Positions 12,960 through 25,089 of a stretch of DNA of 64,000 nucleotides are shown here, one piece after another. The first letter of the stretch is position 1. Every line of letters starts with the position of its first letter. The stretch spans positions 136,578,173 to 136,642,172 of the forward strand of contig ML681963.1 of assembly GCA_007922195.1 (NCBI GenBank). Reading direction: 5' to 3'. This DNA is from Podocnemis expansa. Taxonomy: Eukaryota > Chordata > Testudines > Podocnemididae. Made by a program: the position numbers and the translations under genes. Below the pieces are notes generated by a model. That model saw only the letters and a list, made by a program, of their open reading frames with translations, did no database searches and was not told where the DNA came from.

Positions 12960-13001
12960 ACACTTGGTCTTTCAGTGGTCCAATTGTTCACAATAGTGGC
13001 A
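12960..13001 (-). pseudogene. gag: Gag nucleocapsid zinc knuckle
   Basis: Minus-strand translation gives a C-X2-C-X4-H-X4-C zinc knuckle (first cysteine codon at 13,001-12,999, last at 12,962-12,960). An in-frame TGA lies immediately after the histidine. This CCHC box binds genomic RNA in retroviral nucleocapsid. It lies about 2.9 kb downstream of the gag start, more than usual, so the gag region may contain inserted sequence. Confidence 0.6.
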
Positions 13002-15427
13002 TGTGAAATTTTTTTAGAATGCTGGAATGCGCCCCATACCACATCCCCATTAGCAGCCAGGGATCCCTTGCATGGCTGCAGATAACCCTGGAAAAGGTTT
13101 TTAAGCCATCTATATTATTTTAGGAAAAGGCGGGGGGATTAAGCCCGCTTTGAGTTCACACACTCAGGCTCAAGGCTAAGACAGCTTGCAGAAACAGCGA
13201 AGAACAGCAAAACACATTATATCAGGCCCCAGCCAGTTTTTACAGGAGACTGACTTTAGCTGGTGCTTTGGGCTTGGAGCCTAGCATTAGTTTACGGTCG
13301 GGTCGCTCCCAGGAGTGGTGTAAATACCATGCTACCTTTTGGTCACACAATTTTTGCTTTAGCCCTACCTTACACCCCTGATGAGCAAAAATGATTCGAT
13401 TGGCAAAGCATCCCTATAATTAACACATGGCTGCAGGACATTCACTGGGATGGCTTATGCCATTTATTCTTCATACCAGCCACCCCCCTTTTTGGGGCTC
13501 AGCAAACTATTTTTGGGACTCTGGGGAAAGTTAGTGGCCACAATTAGCACTGCAAAATTTAGCTAACCTACCATCTGCAGCTTATTTGTAGTATTTAATA
13601 TTATACAACTTAAACTTATAGCTACCACTTTAACATGCTACAGGCTTTTTAACCAATATAATTGAGGGCCTTTTATATTTGCCATAGTTCCTTTTAATTT
13701 TTGGACCAAGGCTCCCAAAGGGAAGCCAGTTAATCTACAACTTAGTGCCTTAACATTACCAAAATGCCAAAGGTTTGTTCCCATTTCTATCTTATCCCCA
13801 GGATGATGTTCATAACTTAATGCTTTTTGTGTTACCTTGGGGTGAGGGAAACAACAGATTCTCTGCACTACTCCCACAAATCACTTGCTTAAACCAACAG
13901 CTCACATTACAAAAGACAACCAAAATTATACCAATATTTATATTCACATTAATCACATTAAATTGCAGTCACAAAATAACCAGATTGCATGATCTGTACC
14001 TGTTGAGGGGCCACGCCAGATAGTCCCTTAGCTTCATTTGTAACTAGGGGTCAGATGTCCTTTGCAGGATGATCCCCTGGCTCAGCTTCTTTTTTTCTTC
14101 CATGCCCTTACAGACCATTATTGTTGAAATTTCACACATTTCCGTTGCACATTTTAGGGTTCCCGTTTGATGCAATCAGGGCCCGAACTTTTACTTGGGA
14201 CATGGTGGGGTGGTGGTTCTGTGGAGGGCAGCAAGGGTGGATTATTACCGCAACCCCCTCTTTCTTGCTGGCTTTCTTCTGGATCGCTTCCAAAAGCACA
14301 GCCAGCAAGGAGTTTTTCTTCAGAGGCGCTCTGATAACAGCCTGTTTCAGCTTTTCTTCCTCAGTTGTTCTTACATCACTACTGTTACAAGTCTCAGGTC
14401 CGGATTTCACAGTGCAGGGCATGCACCTTTGCCAAGAAAACAAGAACCTGGGCTTATTGCTTAAGCTAGGGGATAACAATGGCACTTGAGGTGTACTGGG
14501 TTTATTTAACAAATTTGCCTGACCAGTAGTATTTTGGAATTTTTAACTTTTAAACTGAGTTTTTAGCTTGTCCTGGGAGTCCTTTAGACTCCTGACAACT
14601 GATTTCTGGTGCCTTTTAGACATTTTTTTTATGTGTATACCAATTTAAATACATATTTTACTGTTTTGTAGGTGTTATGCCCCCTTAAAAAAATTTTTTT
14701 TGTACCAAATTATACACATTTTTACTTTACCTTACTTTATAAGAAAAACAAAACAAAAATTTACAATACACACCAAGGTTAGTAACAAGACAAACACCAT
14801 AAAACACAAAACATAAACAACAACTTTTGTTACAAAAGCAGATCCATGGATTTTTGTTTAGGTGTTTTGCCGGTGCCAGGTTTTGGTTCTTTTTTTTTGC
14901 TTCCAAAAACAAAAGAACATTTTCCTATCCCATGAGAAGGGAGTTAGGGTATTACTTAAAACAACCACATAAACTAAAAGTAAACTTTTTACTGAATTTG
15001 TCTGGTTCTGACTGCCATACCCACAGCCAGCTTTTCAAAGTGTTAAATGCTAACAAAGCCAAAACATGCAAGATTTTAAAACCAAGAGTGTTGGCTTAAG
15101 TTTTTAAAAGCTTACATATTTACATGATTACAGATGTACACAAACATTTTTTTTTCTGAGTGATTTCAATCAAATTATTCACATTTAAATTTTCTAGTTA
15201 CGATTTACAGACCATTTGCTTGACAAAAGACCCATTCTTTTTTTTAGGATGACTGCATAGAAACCAAGACTTTACCTTTCACAACACCCTTTTACATTTA
15301 AAGTATGTGCAAAATATTTTTTCATTCAAAATTTGGCAAACCAAAACTGCAAAGGAGGAGTAAGGTGAAAAGCCACCAATTAACCCTGTTTAGAATACAA
15401 GTTTACAGCACCATTCCAACTGTGGCT
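13002..15427. other. Decayed gag-region sequence of the provirus
   Basis: The minus strand has short frames, the longest at 14,512-14,132, rich in serine, lysine and proline as in Gag linker regions. No capsid major homology region could be placed. Many T and A runs interrupt the frames. Confidence 0.35.
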
Positions 15428-15877
15428 TTAACTTAAACTTTTCAAATAAAAGTGACAGTGACAGAGGAGGGAGAAGAGGAGAAGAAAGCGCTTTATGAAA
15501 AAGAAAACTCTAAGGTTAAAAGGTACAGAAAGCAATAGGCCATCTGAAAGGAGGCAGGCTGTCATTGCCAATTTTTTCTGCCAGGCTTCCAACTCCTGCA
15601 TGTCTGCCCACACATACCAATAATCCAGTTGTTTAGGGTGGAAAATCTCAAGGATTTTCCTGAGGTACCTCAATTTGTCCGAATCTAAACTTCCTAATTG
15701 GGGCCATTGTAAATTTGGATTTTCATGGGTGTAACCTGGCCAGTTTATGTGACAAAGATCAATCAATTTCTGGTTTGTTTTTTTTTCTCCCAAAACCCCA
15801 GTGGCCACAAGTCAACTCCAGTTTACCAGAACTTTTCCTAGGGGACTTTCTTCTGGGATGGACTGACCCTGTCCCAT
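15428..15877 (-). pseudogene. gag: Retroviral gag 5' end (matrix region)
   Basis: The minus-strand ATG at 15,877 is followed by Gly-Gln, the MGQ start used for N-terminal myristoylation of Gag at the plasma membrane. The frame is broken by an in-frame TGA at 15,814-15,812 (codon 22) and then continues open to 15,428. The continuation has a tryptophan- and tyrosine-rich segment (DYWYVWADMQ and nearby) consistent with a matrix domain. The start lies about 330 nt downstream of the 5' LTR, a normal leader length. The assignment rests on position, the MGQ start and the downstream zinc knuckle. Confidence 0.6.
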
Positions 15878-16180
15878 TGTCACCCTAGGCGGACGTCCCT
15901 TTCCTGATCTGTCCAACAGATCTGGCCTGTCCAACCTAGCCTACCCAACCTGGAAAGGGCAGGAACAATTCTCCAAGAATTCTAGACTGCCTCAGACAGG
16001 ATGGAGGACTTATCCAGAGTACAAAAATGTGAACCACACAAGAATAACAAACAAAGGAGTCACCTTATCGCCCCAAAGGGGTTGCCGTCCCGCCCCAAGT
16101 TCCCATAGGTGAACTCACCCAGTCTGTTGGCCGGCCGGGGTTGGGGCTGGATGGCAGCACCTCCGGGGTGAGCTGGGTAA

Positions 16181-16198
16181 GTCCTGCCGCGGTCGCCA
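16181..16198 (-). other. tRNA primer-binding site
   Basis: The minus strand reads TGGCGACCGCGGCAGGAC six bases after the 5' LTR. It begins with the obligatory TGG (complement of the tRNA CCA end). The TGGCGACC start and GGAC end fit an arginine-type tRNA, but the middle does not, so the primer identity is tentative. Confidence 0.6.
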
Positions 16199-16204
16199 AA
16201 TTTG

Positions 16205-16985
16205 TGGGGGAAAAATCTAACTCTGGCCCTCAAGTTCAGAAAGAGGCACACCAGAGCCTCCCCAATGAAGCAGACCCGTTCCCAGCCGAGACTCCAATGA
16301 GCAGAGAACGAGGTGTGGTTCAGAGTTTATTATTCAGCTGAATAACAAAAGGAACTGCATCAGAGGGCAGCAAAGAAGTGCTAGCCACTCTGAGCAGGCC
16401 CCCCCCCAACAACTCGAGTGCAAGAGAGAGCCCCGAGAGGCAGCATCACAACACTTTTATCCAGTACAGTATGATAATGCTATGATAATGCTTACATGAT
16501 TGACAATGTTTTAGAGACCCTTATATGGTTACATTAACATTATTAAATACATATTAATGATTAAAGAATGCATATAATTATCCCCGCCTCTGTTTACTGT
16601 TGACATTATTTGCATTATTCTGGGCAGCCGCAGTACCTGCGAACTCATTAATTTCTGCCTAGAGATGCTGACCTTACATTCTTGCGAGGCTATGGTGCCA
16701 AGAAGGGTGAGCAGGAGATAGGAGGTAATACTCCCTTTTCAGTTAGAACAAAGACGGACAGTCTAGCTTACATTCCTTGTCCAGATGGTCAGGAGAAAAA
16801 GCATGAGAAAGGGGAGATAACACACTTTCACTATCAACTCTAGGCCGCTTGTTAAAGAAACTTAGATACATGACTTGCCAGAGAAACGACCCCACTACCA
16901 TAGCAACCCACGGCTCCAACGAGGCCTACACTTCAGCACCTTTCTCACTGTCCTACAGAAGAGATTACATACAATTTCCCTTACA
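16205..16985 (-). repeat. 5' LTR of the endogenous retrovirus
   Basis: Direct copy of 10,021-10,799 with the same TG..CA ends. The polyadenylation signal AATAAA is at 16,326-16,331 on the minus strand. Differences I count from the 3' LTR include A/G in 'gaacRagg', T/C in 'gaataaYaaa', A/G in 'cttacatRattg', T/C in 'cttgYgagg' and the length of a C run. Confidence 0.9.
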
Positions 16986-18700
16986 GTACAAAACCTTCAT
17001 GGTAATAAGTGGTTGGAATACATGGCTATTGTACCTAGGTCCTAATCTAACAGCAAAGGAATCATGAGATCCCACCCCAAGATGGCTAAAGTCAAGAGAC
17101 ACAACATGTTGGATGGTGCGAGACACAACATTTTGGATGGTGCAATCAGAGAGACCAGAAAAGGGAGACAAGTACAAACAGCCCCATAACCATCACACGC
17201 CTAGCTGCCATTTGTGCTTTCAAATGTTGTGCTCCCACAACCCAGTCTGAATTCTACCTTCTTCCCAAACCTTCCTTCTTTGAGTAGCTCAAACCTACAG
17301 CTTGTTAAAATTCATATATTAAAAGACTGATTGCAAGAGGTTTTCAGCATTTCAGAGCCACTGGACATACAAGATGGGAGCCAGCAACTGAAGCCCTATC
17401 TACATTAGAAACATTTGTTTCAATGTAACAACTCCAGTGCAAACCCTAAGCAGCAGGCTAGAGAGAGGCTAACCCCACTATTCCTTCAAAAAAAATAAAG
17501 AACAAAAGAACAAGAATACAAAGCACCCCAGTTCTTCACAGCCTTTTTTCTTCTGACACATCAAAAGGACACTGAATAAAAGAAGCAGGGCTGTCGCATT
17601 CATTTTTCATAAACTGCAATAGGATGGGACAGCTTGGAAAGAAATGGTAAATATTATCCTGCCCTGTGGGAGGTAGCCAGGTGACAAAGAGTCATTAGTT
17701 TGTGACAAAGTGCGGAGCTGAAAAAAATAAAAATAAAAAGACTCAAGAAACCATTTTACGTGCCCAGCTCATGTATATAGAGAATCACTTCACAGAAGGT
17801 ACTCAAATCTGAGTAACTAATTTTGATAAATATTGCTACAATGTGATTCTACAGATGGAGAACTTTTCTGGATTTTGAGAGCCATCACATCAGCAGGTCT
17901 CTGTACACATTTCAGTTATTTTCACATGTGTATGTGCACACTAAATCATGCTGGTTTTTATCCTCTGCTAAAGGGGCAAGCAAGAGGAGACAAGTAAAAA
18001 ATATTCAGTGTCTTTCTTTGCTCTGCATGATTTGTCAGCCTGGTTCTTCAAAAAAATAGGTATTGGCAACCCTCACTGTCACCTTTACATCATCCCCAAA
18101 ATTTGGGCAAACCCTCTGCTAAAGTTCTTGTCATCCATTTTCTTTTAAACAAGTTGCTTAGCTTGCAACCATCTAGCCTCTAAGAACCTCAAACAAAACA
18201 ATTTCATCCAGTGGAATTCTTATGAAGCAAAGGAAATTATCAGAAACAAGAATCAAGGCAGAAAATTGAGATGTGAACTGCTAAACTGACTATTACTTTG
18301 GAGCAGAGATCAACACGAAGTTATGGGACAGTTTATATCCTAAAGATTATGTAGATATAGACACAGACCTAGATATAGACACAGGTACCCTTTGCTCATG
18401 ACAGAAGAATCTTGACTGAGCTGGGAGACAGACATGCATCTGAATAAGAGTTGCAGTTTCCATGCCACTTCTTTTATTCATTTTATTAGATACTGCCACA
18501 CTGAAGTGGGAATGATAGTTTCAAGAGAAAACTGTCACATGGTCATCTGATCCGTATAAATCATATGATAACCCCCCCCCCCCAATCCAAGAAGGAGTTT
18601 GTCCCATTAATGTTTCATTCTTACTGTTAGTTGCATGGTTGGATAGAAAGGTGAGTCCTGCAGAAGAGAGTAGCTAACTGTATTTCTTTCCTCCGGGGAC
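16986..18700. other. Gene-free interval
   Basis: No gene or classified repeat recognised. A 12-base C run lies at 18,572-18,583. The direct repeat 'gacacaacat..ttggatggtg' at about 17,098-17,141 is a local duplication of about 30 bp. Confidence 0.4.
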
Positions 18701-19028
18701 CAGGAGCGTTGCTGCCCCTGGGAAGGACTCAGGGCACCACCCCAGGCACCGCCCCCTGCCAGCATGCCCCGTCCCCTGGTCAAAGGCCACGCCCCCCGGT
18801 CAGGAACAGGGCCAGGAGGGGCAGCTGAAGCTGTGGACAGCTGGGGCCCAGATCCCCAGCCAGTGGCGGGGCCAGGAGCAGCCTCTGTGGCCACGGGCAG
18901 CTGGGCCCTGGATCTCCAGCCCAATTGGGCCAAAGACTTGGGGAGGCGGGCCCCCCCCCCAGATCCGGGGCACTGGCGCCGGGATTCAGGGCACGGGTCC
19001 CGTGTGCCCTGCGCCAGCGACGCCCCTA
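18701..19028. mobile_element. GC-rich hAT-like module
   Basis: The left end CAGGAGCGTTGCTG and right end GCCAGCGACGCCCCT are imperfect inverted repeats. The right end equals that of the element at 21,397-21,750, and both contain 'ctggatctccagcccaa' followed by 'tgggcc'. The long frames on both strands follow from the high GC content and have no domain. The target duplication is not clear. Confidence 0.5.
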
Positions 19029-21214
19029 CCAGGGGCTACCATTTCCTACATAAAATAGAGAAATAATTATTGCCAGCTGATTTAGAAGATCTTTTTCATA
19101 TAGTTTTCAAACTTGGGTGCTAAAATGCTGGCTTTAGGAATCTGGATTTATGCATCCATTTTTGTTAATCATGGCCTAAACTCACCAGGAAGTACAATGC
19201 CAAGTTTTCTGCAAAGGCCTCCTACACCTTGTCAGCACTTCAAACTGTCTCTTTGGAATCAGATTTTGCCTATAATAATTAGCGACAAGAGCATAATACA
19301 ATCCTTAACAGATGCGATAGCCTACGGAAGACTGATTGGGATGGGGAGACTCTTGTTGGCTTCGTGCAATTACGTTAGAAAAGTGCCAGATTCACTGGCA
19401 TTAGATAATAGATGGATATAACTAGAATCCACAGCATGCCAGTGATGTAAAAGGGCTTTGTCTACATGAAGAAATTGACCAGAAGAACTGTAGTAATATA
19501 CTTATGCTGCTTGGGTTACATAGGTAAAACATCCTATGTGGATGCACTATTCCACAATAAAAGTGACCCTTTTTGTGTTGTTTATGTCATGTGTTCCGCT
19601 GACTCGTATCAGGCCATTCTAATATTTTCAGCACTGCTTTCTATCCCACTTTTTACACATCCTAACAATTTGTGATGACTTGCTGTGCATTGGGCCATCC
19701 ACAATGATGTCAATAAATTCCTGATTTTCATCTGTCTTTAGACTGCAAGGATTAACACACTATTTTCACAGGGCCAGAAGACACTCTGGTGTTCAATTAG
19801 CAGCCTCCTTTGTGAGTGCACCTCTGTGCAGTGTTTCACATCTCTGCCATAATACCATGCGAAAGAAAGAACTGGAGAACAAAGCACCTGGTACAATGGC
19901 CCAGGGAGAAACAAAATGAGAAAATTTTTGCAGATATGCATGGAATCTCTGTGGGCTGAAACTGAGAAGACCTCAAACTGGGAAGGAAAGAAAGCAAGGC
20001 TGTGTGCCATGGCTACAGGGAAATACTGTTGAGCAGAGAGGCCCTGGGACTTGGAGTCCACATTAAGCTATGGCAGATTAAGCAGAGCCCACTGATCTGT
20101 AGATCTGAATGTTGACTGTCAGGGATCCCAGTGCCCAAGGAAACTTAGATTTGCAGATGATATTAATGAAAACAAACATCTGGGAGTTCAACTCAGGGTG
20201 GGATAGAGAGAGAATGGCCTCAGCTGCCCTCCATCACCTCTTGCGTTTAAATTTAGCACACTACCACAGTATGCATTATGACATTCCATAATTCACAGCA
20301 TGATAGCTATGGTGACAGATGCCCCAGTTTCATAGAGAAAGTACTGATATTTGGGACTTTTTCTTATATAGATGTCTATTACTCCACACCCCATCCTGAT
20401 TTTTCACACTTGCTATCTGGTCACCCCAATCGTAGCATGCTAAATACTAAACCCAGCAGCAGCAAATGGCTCTTCCTCATCTGTATAGGTTATTCAAAGA
20501 AGCAATAAAAATTTTAATTTTAGAAAGTCTTATTGTGAGGTTGGCAACAAAAGAGTGCTAGCAAAACTTCACTTCTTAACTGTGTGTAGATTCCAATGTA
20601 CTTTTAGATTTTAGTATCTCACTACAAGCATCACAAATACCAGAAAGCAATGCTGTCCTCTAGAGGACTGTTAGTCATTTCATTTTCCTGAAACAGCCAT
20701 TCTTCTGTTCTACACACAGCTAGTTTCCACTGGACAATTGGCTAAAATTTAGAGATGGAACAAAAAACTTAAATTAAATGCTACTCTGGAATGCTACTTG
20801 GAAATGTATTAGAAACAATAGAAACACCATAATAAAATATTTAACAAGACATGTGCAACAGCAAACTCGACCCAGGTTCGCAATCTGATCCAGGATAAGA
20901 GAAAAATGCTGGAAAAAATATATAGGTCAATGGGTTTATTTTTGACAGTATAGTCTAAAGACCTTTGATTAAAAGGGCTAGGCATCTGAATCAATATTTA
21001 CTAAATCATTTCAATATTACAACTTATAGAAAGAGCCAAGGAGAAGCTGCCAAGCCTTGCCCAATTTTAATGCGACTGAATTAACTTGTTTCCATTCTGT
21101 ATAAAAGGCATTCATATTTGCTTACAGTAGCACCTGGAGCCCTCCTCACACAGAGTAAGGAAAAATCTCTGACACAAAGTTGAAATAGATAAGAAGGGAT
21201 GAGAAACACAGACA
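19029..21214. other. Gene-free interval
   Basis: Frames of 60-107 codons (for example 19,113-19,421 and 20,061-19,738) show no recognisable domain. No repeat family was identified by eye. Confidence 0.4.
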
Positions 21215-21300
21215 CAGAAGGATGACGTGACTGCCCACAGTCACACAGCAGACCAATTGCATAGGTGATAGAAGAACCCAATTCTTCTGAGTCTCAGCCC
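21215..21300 (-). mobile_element. MIR/CORE-SINE fragment
   Basis: The plus strand reads 'gtgactgcccacagtcacac' followed by 'agcagaccaa', the reverse complement of the conserved MIR core (GTGTGACC...GGCAAGTCAC region). Short and diverged, so this is an ancient copy. Confidence 0.5.
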
Positions 21301-21396
21301 CATAAAGTATTCACTAGCCTACAGTGCCTCTCATTCCAGGACTTTGCCAACAGGAAGGAATTGAAATAGTTCCTCCTCCAGTAGAATGGGTATAGC

Positions 21397-21750
21397 CAGG
21401 GGCTTCGCTGGCGCTGGGCACTCCGGGGCACATGCCCCGAACCCCAGCTCCAGAGCCCTGGATCTCCAGCCCAATGGGCCGGAGATCTGGGGCTCAGCCG
21501 CCAGCAGCCGCAGCAGCCCCATCCCCAGCCAGAATTGCGGGGCCTGGCCACCCGCGGCCCCGTCCCTGGCCTGGGATGCAGGGCCTGGCCACCTGCGGCT
21601 GCAGTGGCCTCGTCCCCCTGCTGGGGATGTGGGACCTGGCAGCCCACGGCGGCGCCCGGCCCTGTCCCTGGCCAGGGGGAGGGGCATGCAGGCTGGGGGT
21701 GGGGCTTGGGCCTGTGCCCCTGGCCCCTCCCCCAGCCAGCGACGCCCCTG
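21397..21750. mobile_element. GC-rich hAT-like module
   Basis: The ends CAGGGGCTTCGCTGGC and GCCAGCGACGCCCCTG are near-perfect inverted repeats of the hAT CAGGGG type. Flanking octamers ggtatagc and ggtacatt match at 5 of 8. The interior shares the 'ggatctccagcccaat' block with 18,701-19,028. Up to five overlapping long frames occur in this element, all consequences of its base composition, not genes. Confidence 0.6.
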
Positions 21751-23629
21751 GGTACATTAAGAATAATTTTGAAAAGAAAAATAGCTCCATGCAAAAAAAT
21801 ATGTACACTCAACCTACATTCTTTAGAATTATTCCTGGAACAGAGGTGGCACACTTATTTCTCGGTATCAATATTGAGCCTCGAGGATCAAATGAAAGGT
21901 CATTCAGTAGCAGAAGGACTGCTAGAAGCCCTTTGGTCTTTCTGTCTCCATATACATGACATCAGTTTGCACTGAAATTCTATTTTTGTGCAGTGAAATT
22001 GAAGTGGCCTTCGCCAACTTTGGGGGGGGGGGTTCTTTTAGTTACACTTTGTTTCTTTGATTGTAAGCTTCTCAGGGCAAGGATGGTATCCTTCATTGTG
22101 TTTAAACAGCAACTAGTACAAAACGGTCTCATTCTGAGTAAGCCCTATAGCTACTGTTCCAATACAAATTAAAAACAACAACAACATTGAGGATGCAAAT
22201 ATAAAATTGTCCAAATAAAAATTAATTGAGGAGTCGACTCCAATACTATTCTAGAGTTTGAACTGAGGATGCAAAACCAACATATATGTAATGAGAATTC
22301 ATTATATGGCTTTAGACGTCACTAACATTAGAAGAATAAATTCAAACACTTACCATATAGTATGTCAAGGGAACAAAAACATTGTAAAACAAGCTTGGTT
22401 TAAGAAAATCCATACCACAGAGCAAATGTTTCTTGAGAGGAGGAAACAGATTAAAATTGATGTAGCCAAAAGAGATTAAATATGGATCTTACTAATTATA
22501 TTACAGAATTCTAACTGATGTAATATACAGAGAGGAATGCTAGCTGAGCAAGGCTAATAACTGTACTGATAAATATACTGAAGTAAAATGCACATTTCAG
22601 ACCCAGTCTTGTAGTTTTTGTGCACCCAAATACCCCAGTGAAAACAAATAAAATTTGTGTGCACTCAAGAAACACCAGTTTAAGCCCTTGAATGGGTAAA
22701 ATGTGTTGATTGTGTGTGTATAAATTTATTTATATACCAAGACAGACTGGTACCCCCATGGTGCAATATCCTATATGGAATCGTTTTTAGCATCTAGAAA
22801 GAACCTGGAAAATTTAACACACATTAAAGGATTAATACAGTATATGAAGCCGATTCAAATCTTTGCCACCAACTCTAGTGATCTTCAGAACAGGCCCCAT
22901 CCACATCACTATCATGTGCTTCACAACTGGAAAAATATGTTGAAAATGCCTATGGTCTTGATTCCTAGCTGTACTAAGTTGTAATTTATACCCCTTTTAA
23001 GGCTCATTTATGCTGCCAAAGCAGTATTAGCATAAATGAGAATTCAGACCAGTGTACATAATACTTAATACTCATAAATACTGGTATTTCTTCTACATCC
23101 CACTTAAGTCACATAAAACAACTTTTCGCACAACAGACGTGGAGGGGGCTTAACAGTTTTTACCGCAACAATGAAAAGAGCAAAAGGGCAGATTTTTGAA
23201 GCTATTGGATACATCACAGGGATCATAGGTACCTAGTGGGATTTTCAAAAGTGCCTAGGCACCTAACTCCCATCTACCTGCATTCACGCCATGCTAAACA
23301 AGGATATATAACTTAACTATGTTCTTGAAGAGAACCATGTCAGGGTTTAAATAGTTATATCCACAAATAACTGCTGAGGCTGGGTAATCAATCACTCAAA
23401 AGCAAGGAAATGTTAAGATAGACTGAAGTCTTGATATCTACAGAAAACATTAAAACAAAAACACTACCGCCCCCCGCCCCCCCCCCCCACAGGCCAAATT
23501 TCTTTAAAACAAATCAGTTCAATAGCATTAAAGCTATATATGCTTTCAGCTCAAAGGGAACAGTTAACCTAGAAAAAAAACACTTTTCCACCTGAAAATG
23601 TGAGTTTCTACTATGGCACTAACCACTTC
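21751..23629. other. Gene-free interval with homopolymer tracts
   Basis: AT-rich sequence with a G run at about 22,021-22,032 and a C-rich tract at about 23,468-23,490. No gene or repeat family recognised. Confidence 0.4.
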
Positions 23630-23800
23630 TAAACTGACTCCCATAGCATCGGCATCGCTGGTGCTGGGATTATCAGGCTCAAGCCCCAAGCTCCAGGTCT
23701 GCTGCCGGGCCACCCACAGCAGTGGCTGCAGAAGCAGCACTCAAGCCCCAGTCTCAGAGCCCAAGCCCCAGGTCTCTTCCCAGCCCAGCAGCACTCCTGT
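23630..23800. repeat. Fragment related to the GC-rich hAT-like modules
   Basis: The 'catcgctggtgctggg' start matches 'ttcgctggcgctgggc' at the left end of 21,397-21,750. It is followed by repeated 'caagccccaggtct' blocks. No right terminus is visible, so this is a partial or decayed copy. Confidence 0.35.
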
Positions 23801-24491
23801 CCTACAAAGAGATGAGAATTTGTTTACTTCATACCTTGAACTGCTACAGCATATAGTCTGTTTTGCTGTTCTGTGATGGTCAGTTTCAATGCCCAGGCCC
23901 TAAATCTTACACAGTCGTTCACCCTATACAAAGTCAGTGCAAAGCACTGCTGCTTTCATGAGCAACAAGTTTTGGTTTGGTGTTCTTTTATACCAAACTT
24001 GCACAGTTTCAAAGTTCAGGTAGTTGTAAAGGAGCAAAGTATTCTTATTAGGCTATTTCATGTCAATACTTTGCATTAGTAATGCTTTCAGTTGTGATCT
24101 TCTCATGGTACTTCAAGTATGTGTATAGGTTTAATATGATGTGATAATATGTAATGCTTACCAATTAAACCTTCATTTTTTGCCCAAAAGGACTATAATG
24201 CCAGTCAAGACAAATAAATCACTGCAGAGCTCTAGTTAAATTTAATAAGAGCTGACAAGATCCATTGGTTTGCAGTGAACTATTTATACATTAAGATGCT
24301 GCAGATTCTCACTGTTTCTTTGCTCAGCATTACAATTATCTTGAAACTCATGCTGAAAATGCTGTTATAAACACTGAAAAATTATCTAGCTTCGCTTTTC
24401 TGTAAATAACTCTGATCCTGTTACTGAATTGCTACATGGCAATTTCTTGTAGATCTTACAGTTCTGGCAGGGGTGGGCTCTATCTATACTA

Positions 24492-25015
24492 AGGGATTGT
24501 CTACACAAGAAAGATGCACTGATTTAACTTGTGTAGTTTTTTTTAAGTGACTTAGTTAAACAGAGTTCCAAAGGGGCAGCCATGTTAGTCTAGTTCAATA
24601 AAACAAACAAAGAGTCCTGTGGCACTTAAAAGCCTAAAAAATATATATATTGCATGGGAGAAAAATTTATATATTGCATGAGCTTTCATGAGAGAAAAAT
24701 CACACTTCGTCTGATGCTTTGAAGATGGAAAGTTCCCCCTTCTTCAAAGCATTTTCTCCCAAGAAAGCTCATGCAGTAAATAAATTTATTAGTCTTTACA
24801 TGCCACAGGACTCTGTTTTAGTTAAGCTGGTCCGATCTCCTGCACAGATACTTTTTTTCAGTTTAAGTGTGACTTATTTCAGTTTAGCTTAAGCTATTTC
24901 CTAACGGATGTAAAATAAACCAAATAAAACTGGTTTGAACTAAAATAAGAGCATCCACAAAGGAACTGGCACCACTTTTAGTCACTAACGCAACTCTCCT
25001 GTGCAGACAAGTCCT
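24492..25015. mobile_element. Miniature element split by a nested retroposon
   Basis: The ends GGGATTGTCTACACAAG and CCTGTGCAGACAAGTCCT are inverted repeats with a TTGTCTACACA core. The interior is interrupted at 24,560-24,817 by a palindromic retroposon bearing its own 8-bp target duplication. Removing that insert leaves about 260 bp, the usual size of such elements. Confidence 0.5.
24560..24817 (-). mobile_element. Palindromic retroposon copy 1
   Basis: Flanked by TTAGTTAA on both sides (24,552-24,559 and 24,818-24,825). On the minus strand it starts at 'cagagtcctgtggca', contains two arms complementary to each other around about 24,725, and ends at the fixed terminus 'ctgcccctttggaac'. 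The arms include 'ctttcatgagagaaaaatca' and its complement. The family is described in the findings. The mobilising enzyme is unknown. Confidence 0.6.
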
Positions 25016-25089
25016 GAGGTAATTTGCACCAAAGGGATTACAGTGATTTAATAGCTCTCATGAAAGCCCTAGCAAAGAAGAAAAAGAAA

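Larger units (their letters stand above)
10021..16985 (-). mobile_element. Endogenous retrovirus, gamma-like, pol-deleted
   Basis: Two direct LTR copies (10,021-10,799 and 16,205-16,985) bracket 5.4 kb of internal sequence. On the minus strand the order is 5' LTR, primer-binding site, gag start, nucleocapsid zinc knuckle, env transmembrane remnant, polypurine tract, 3' LTR. The flanking hexamers gtccta and gtacaa match at 4 of 6 positions, a weak candidate target duplication. By eye the LTRs differ at about seven substitutions and two small indels, so the insertion is fairly young, yet gag and env are broken. Only about 1.1 kb separates the zinc knuckle from the env remnant, too little for a complete pol. 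The proviral structure is well supported; the gamma-like assignment is an inference from the MGQ Gag start and the Env motif. Confidence 0.85.

Noticed and set aside
16986..17200. A 3' extension of the endogenous retrovirus
   Set aside because: The LTR copy ends exactly at 16,985 with TG..CA structure; the following sequence has no counterpart at the other LTR.
21294..21959. Up to six overlapping frames, the longest 186 codons
   Set aside because: They cover a GC-rich miniature element bounded by inverted repeats; proline, glycine and alanine runs reflect CG-rich triplets.
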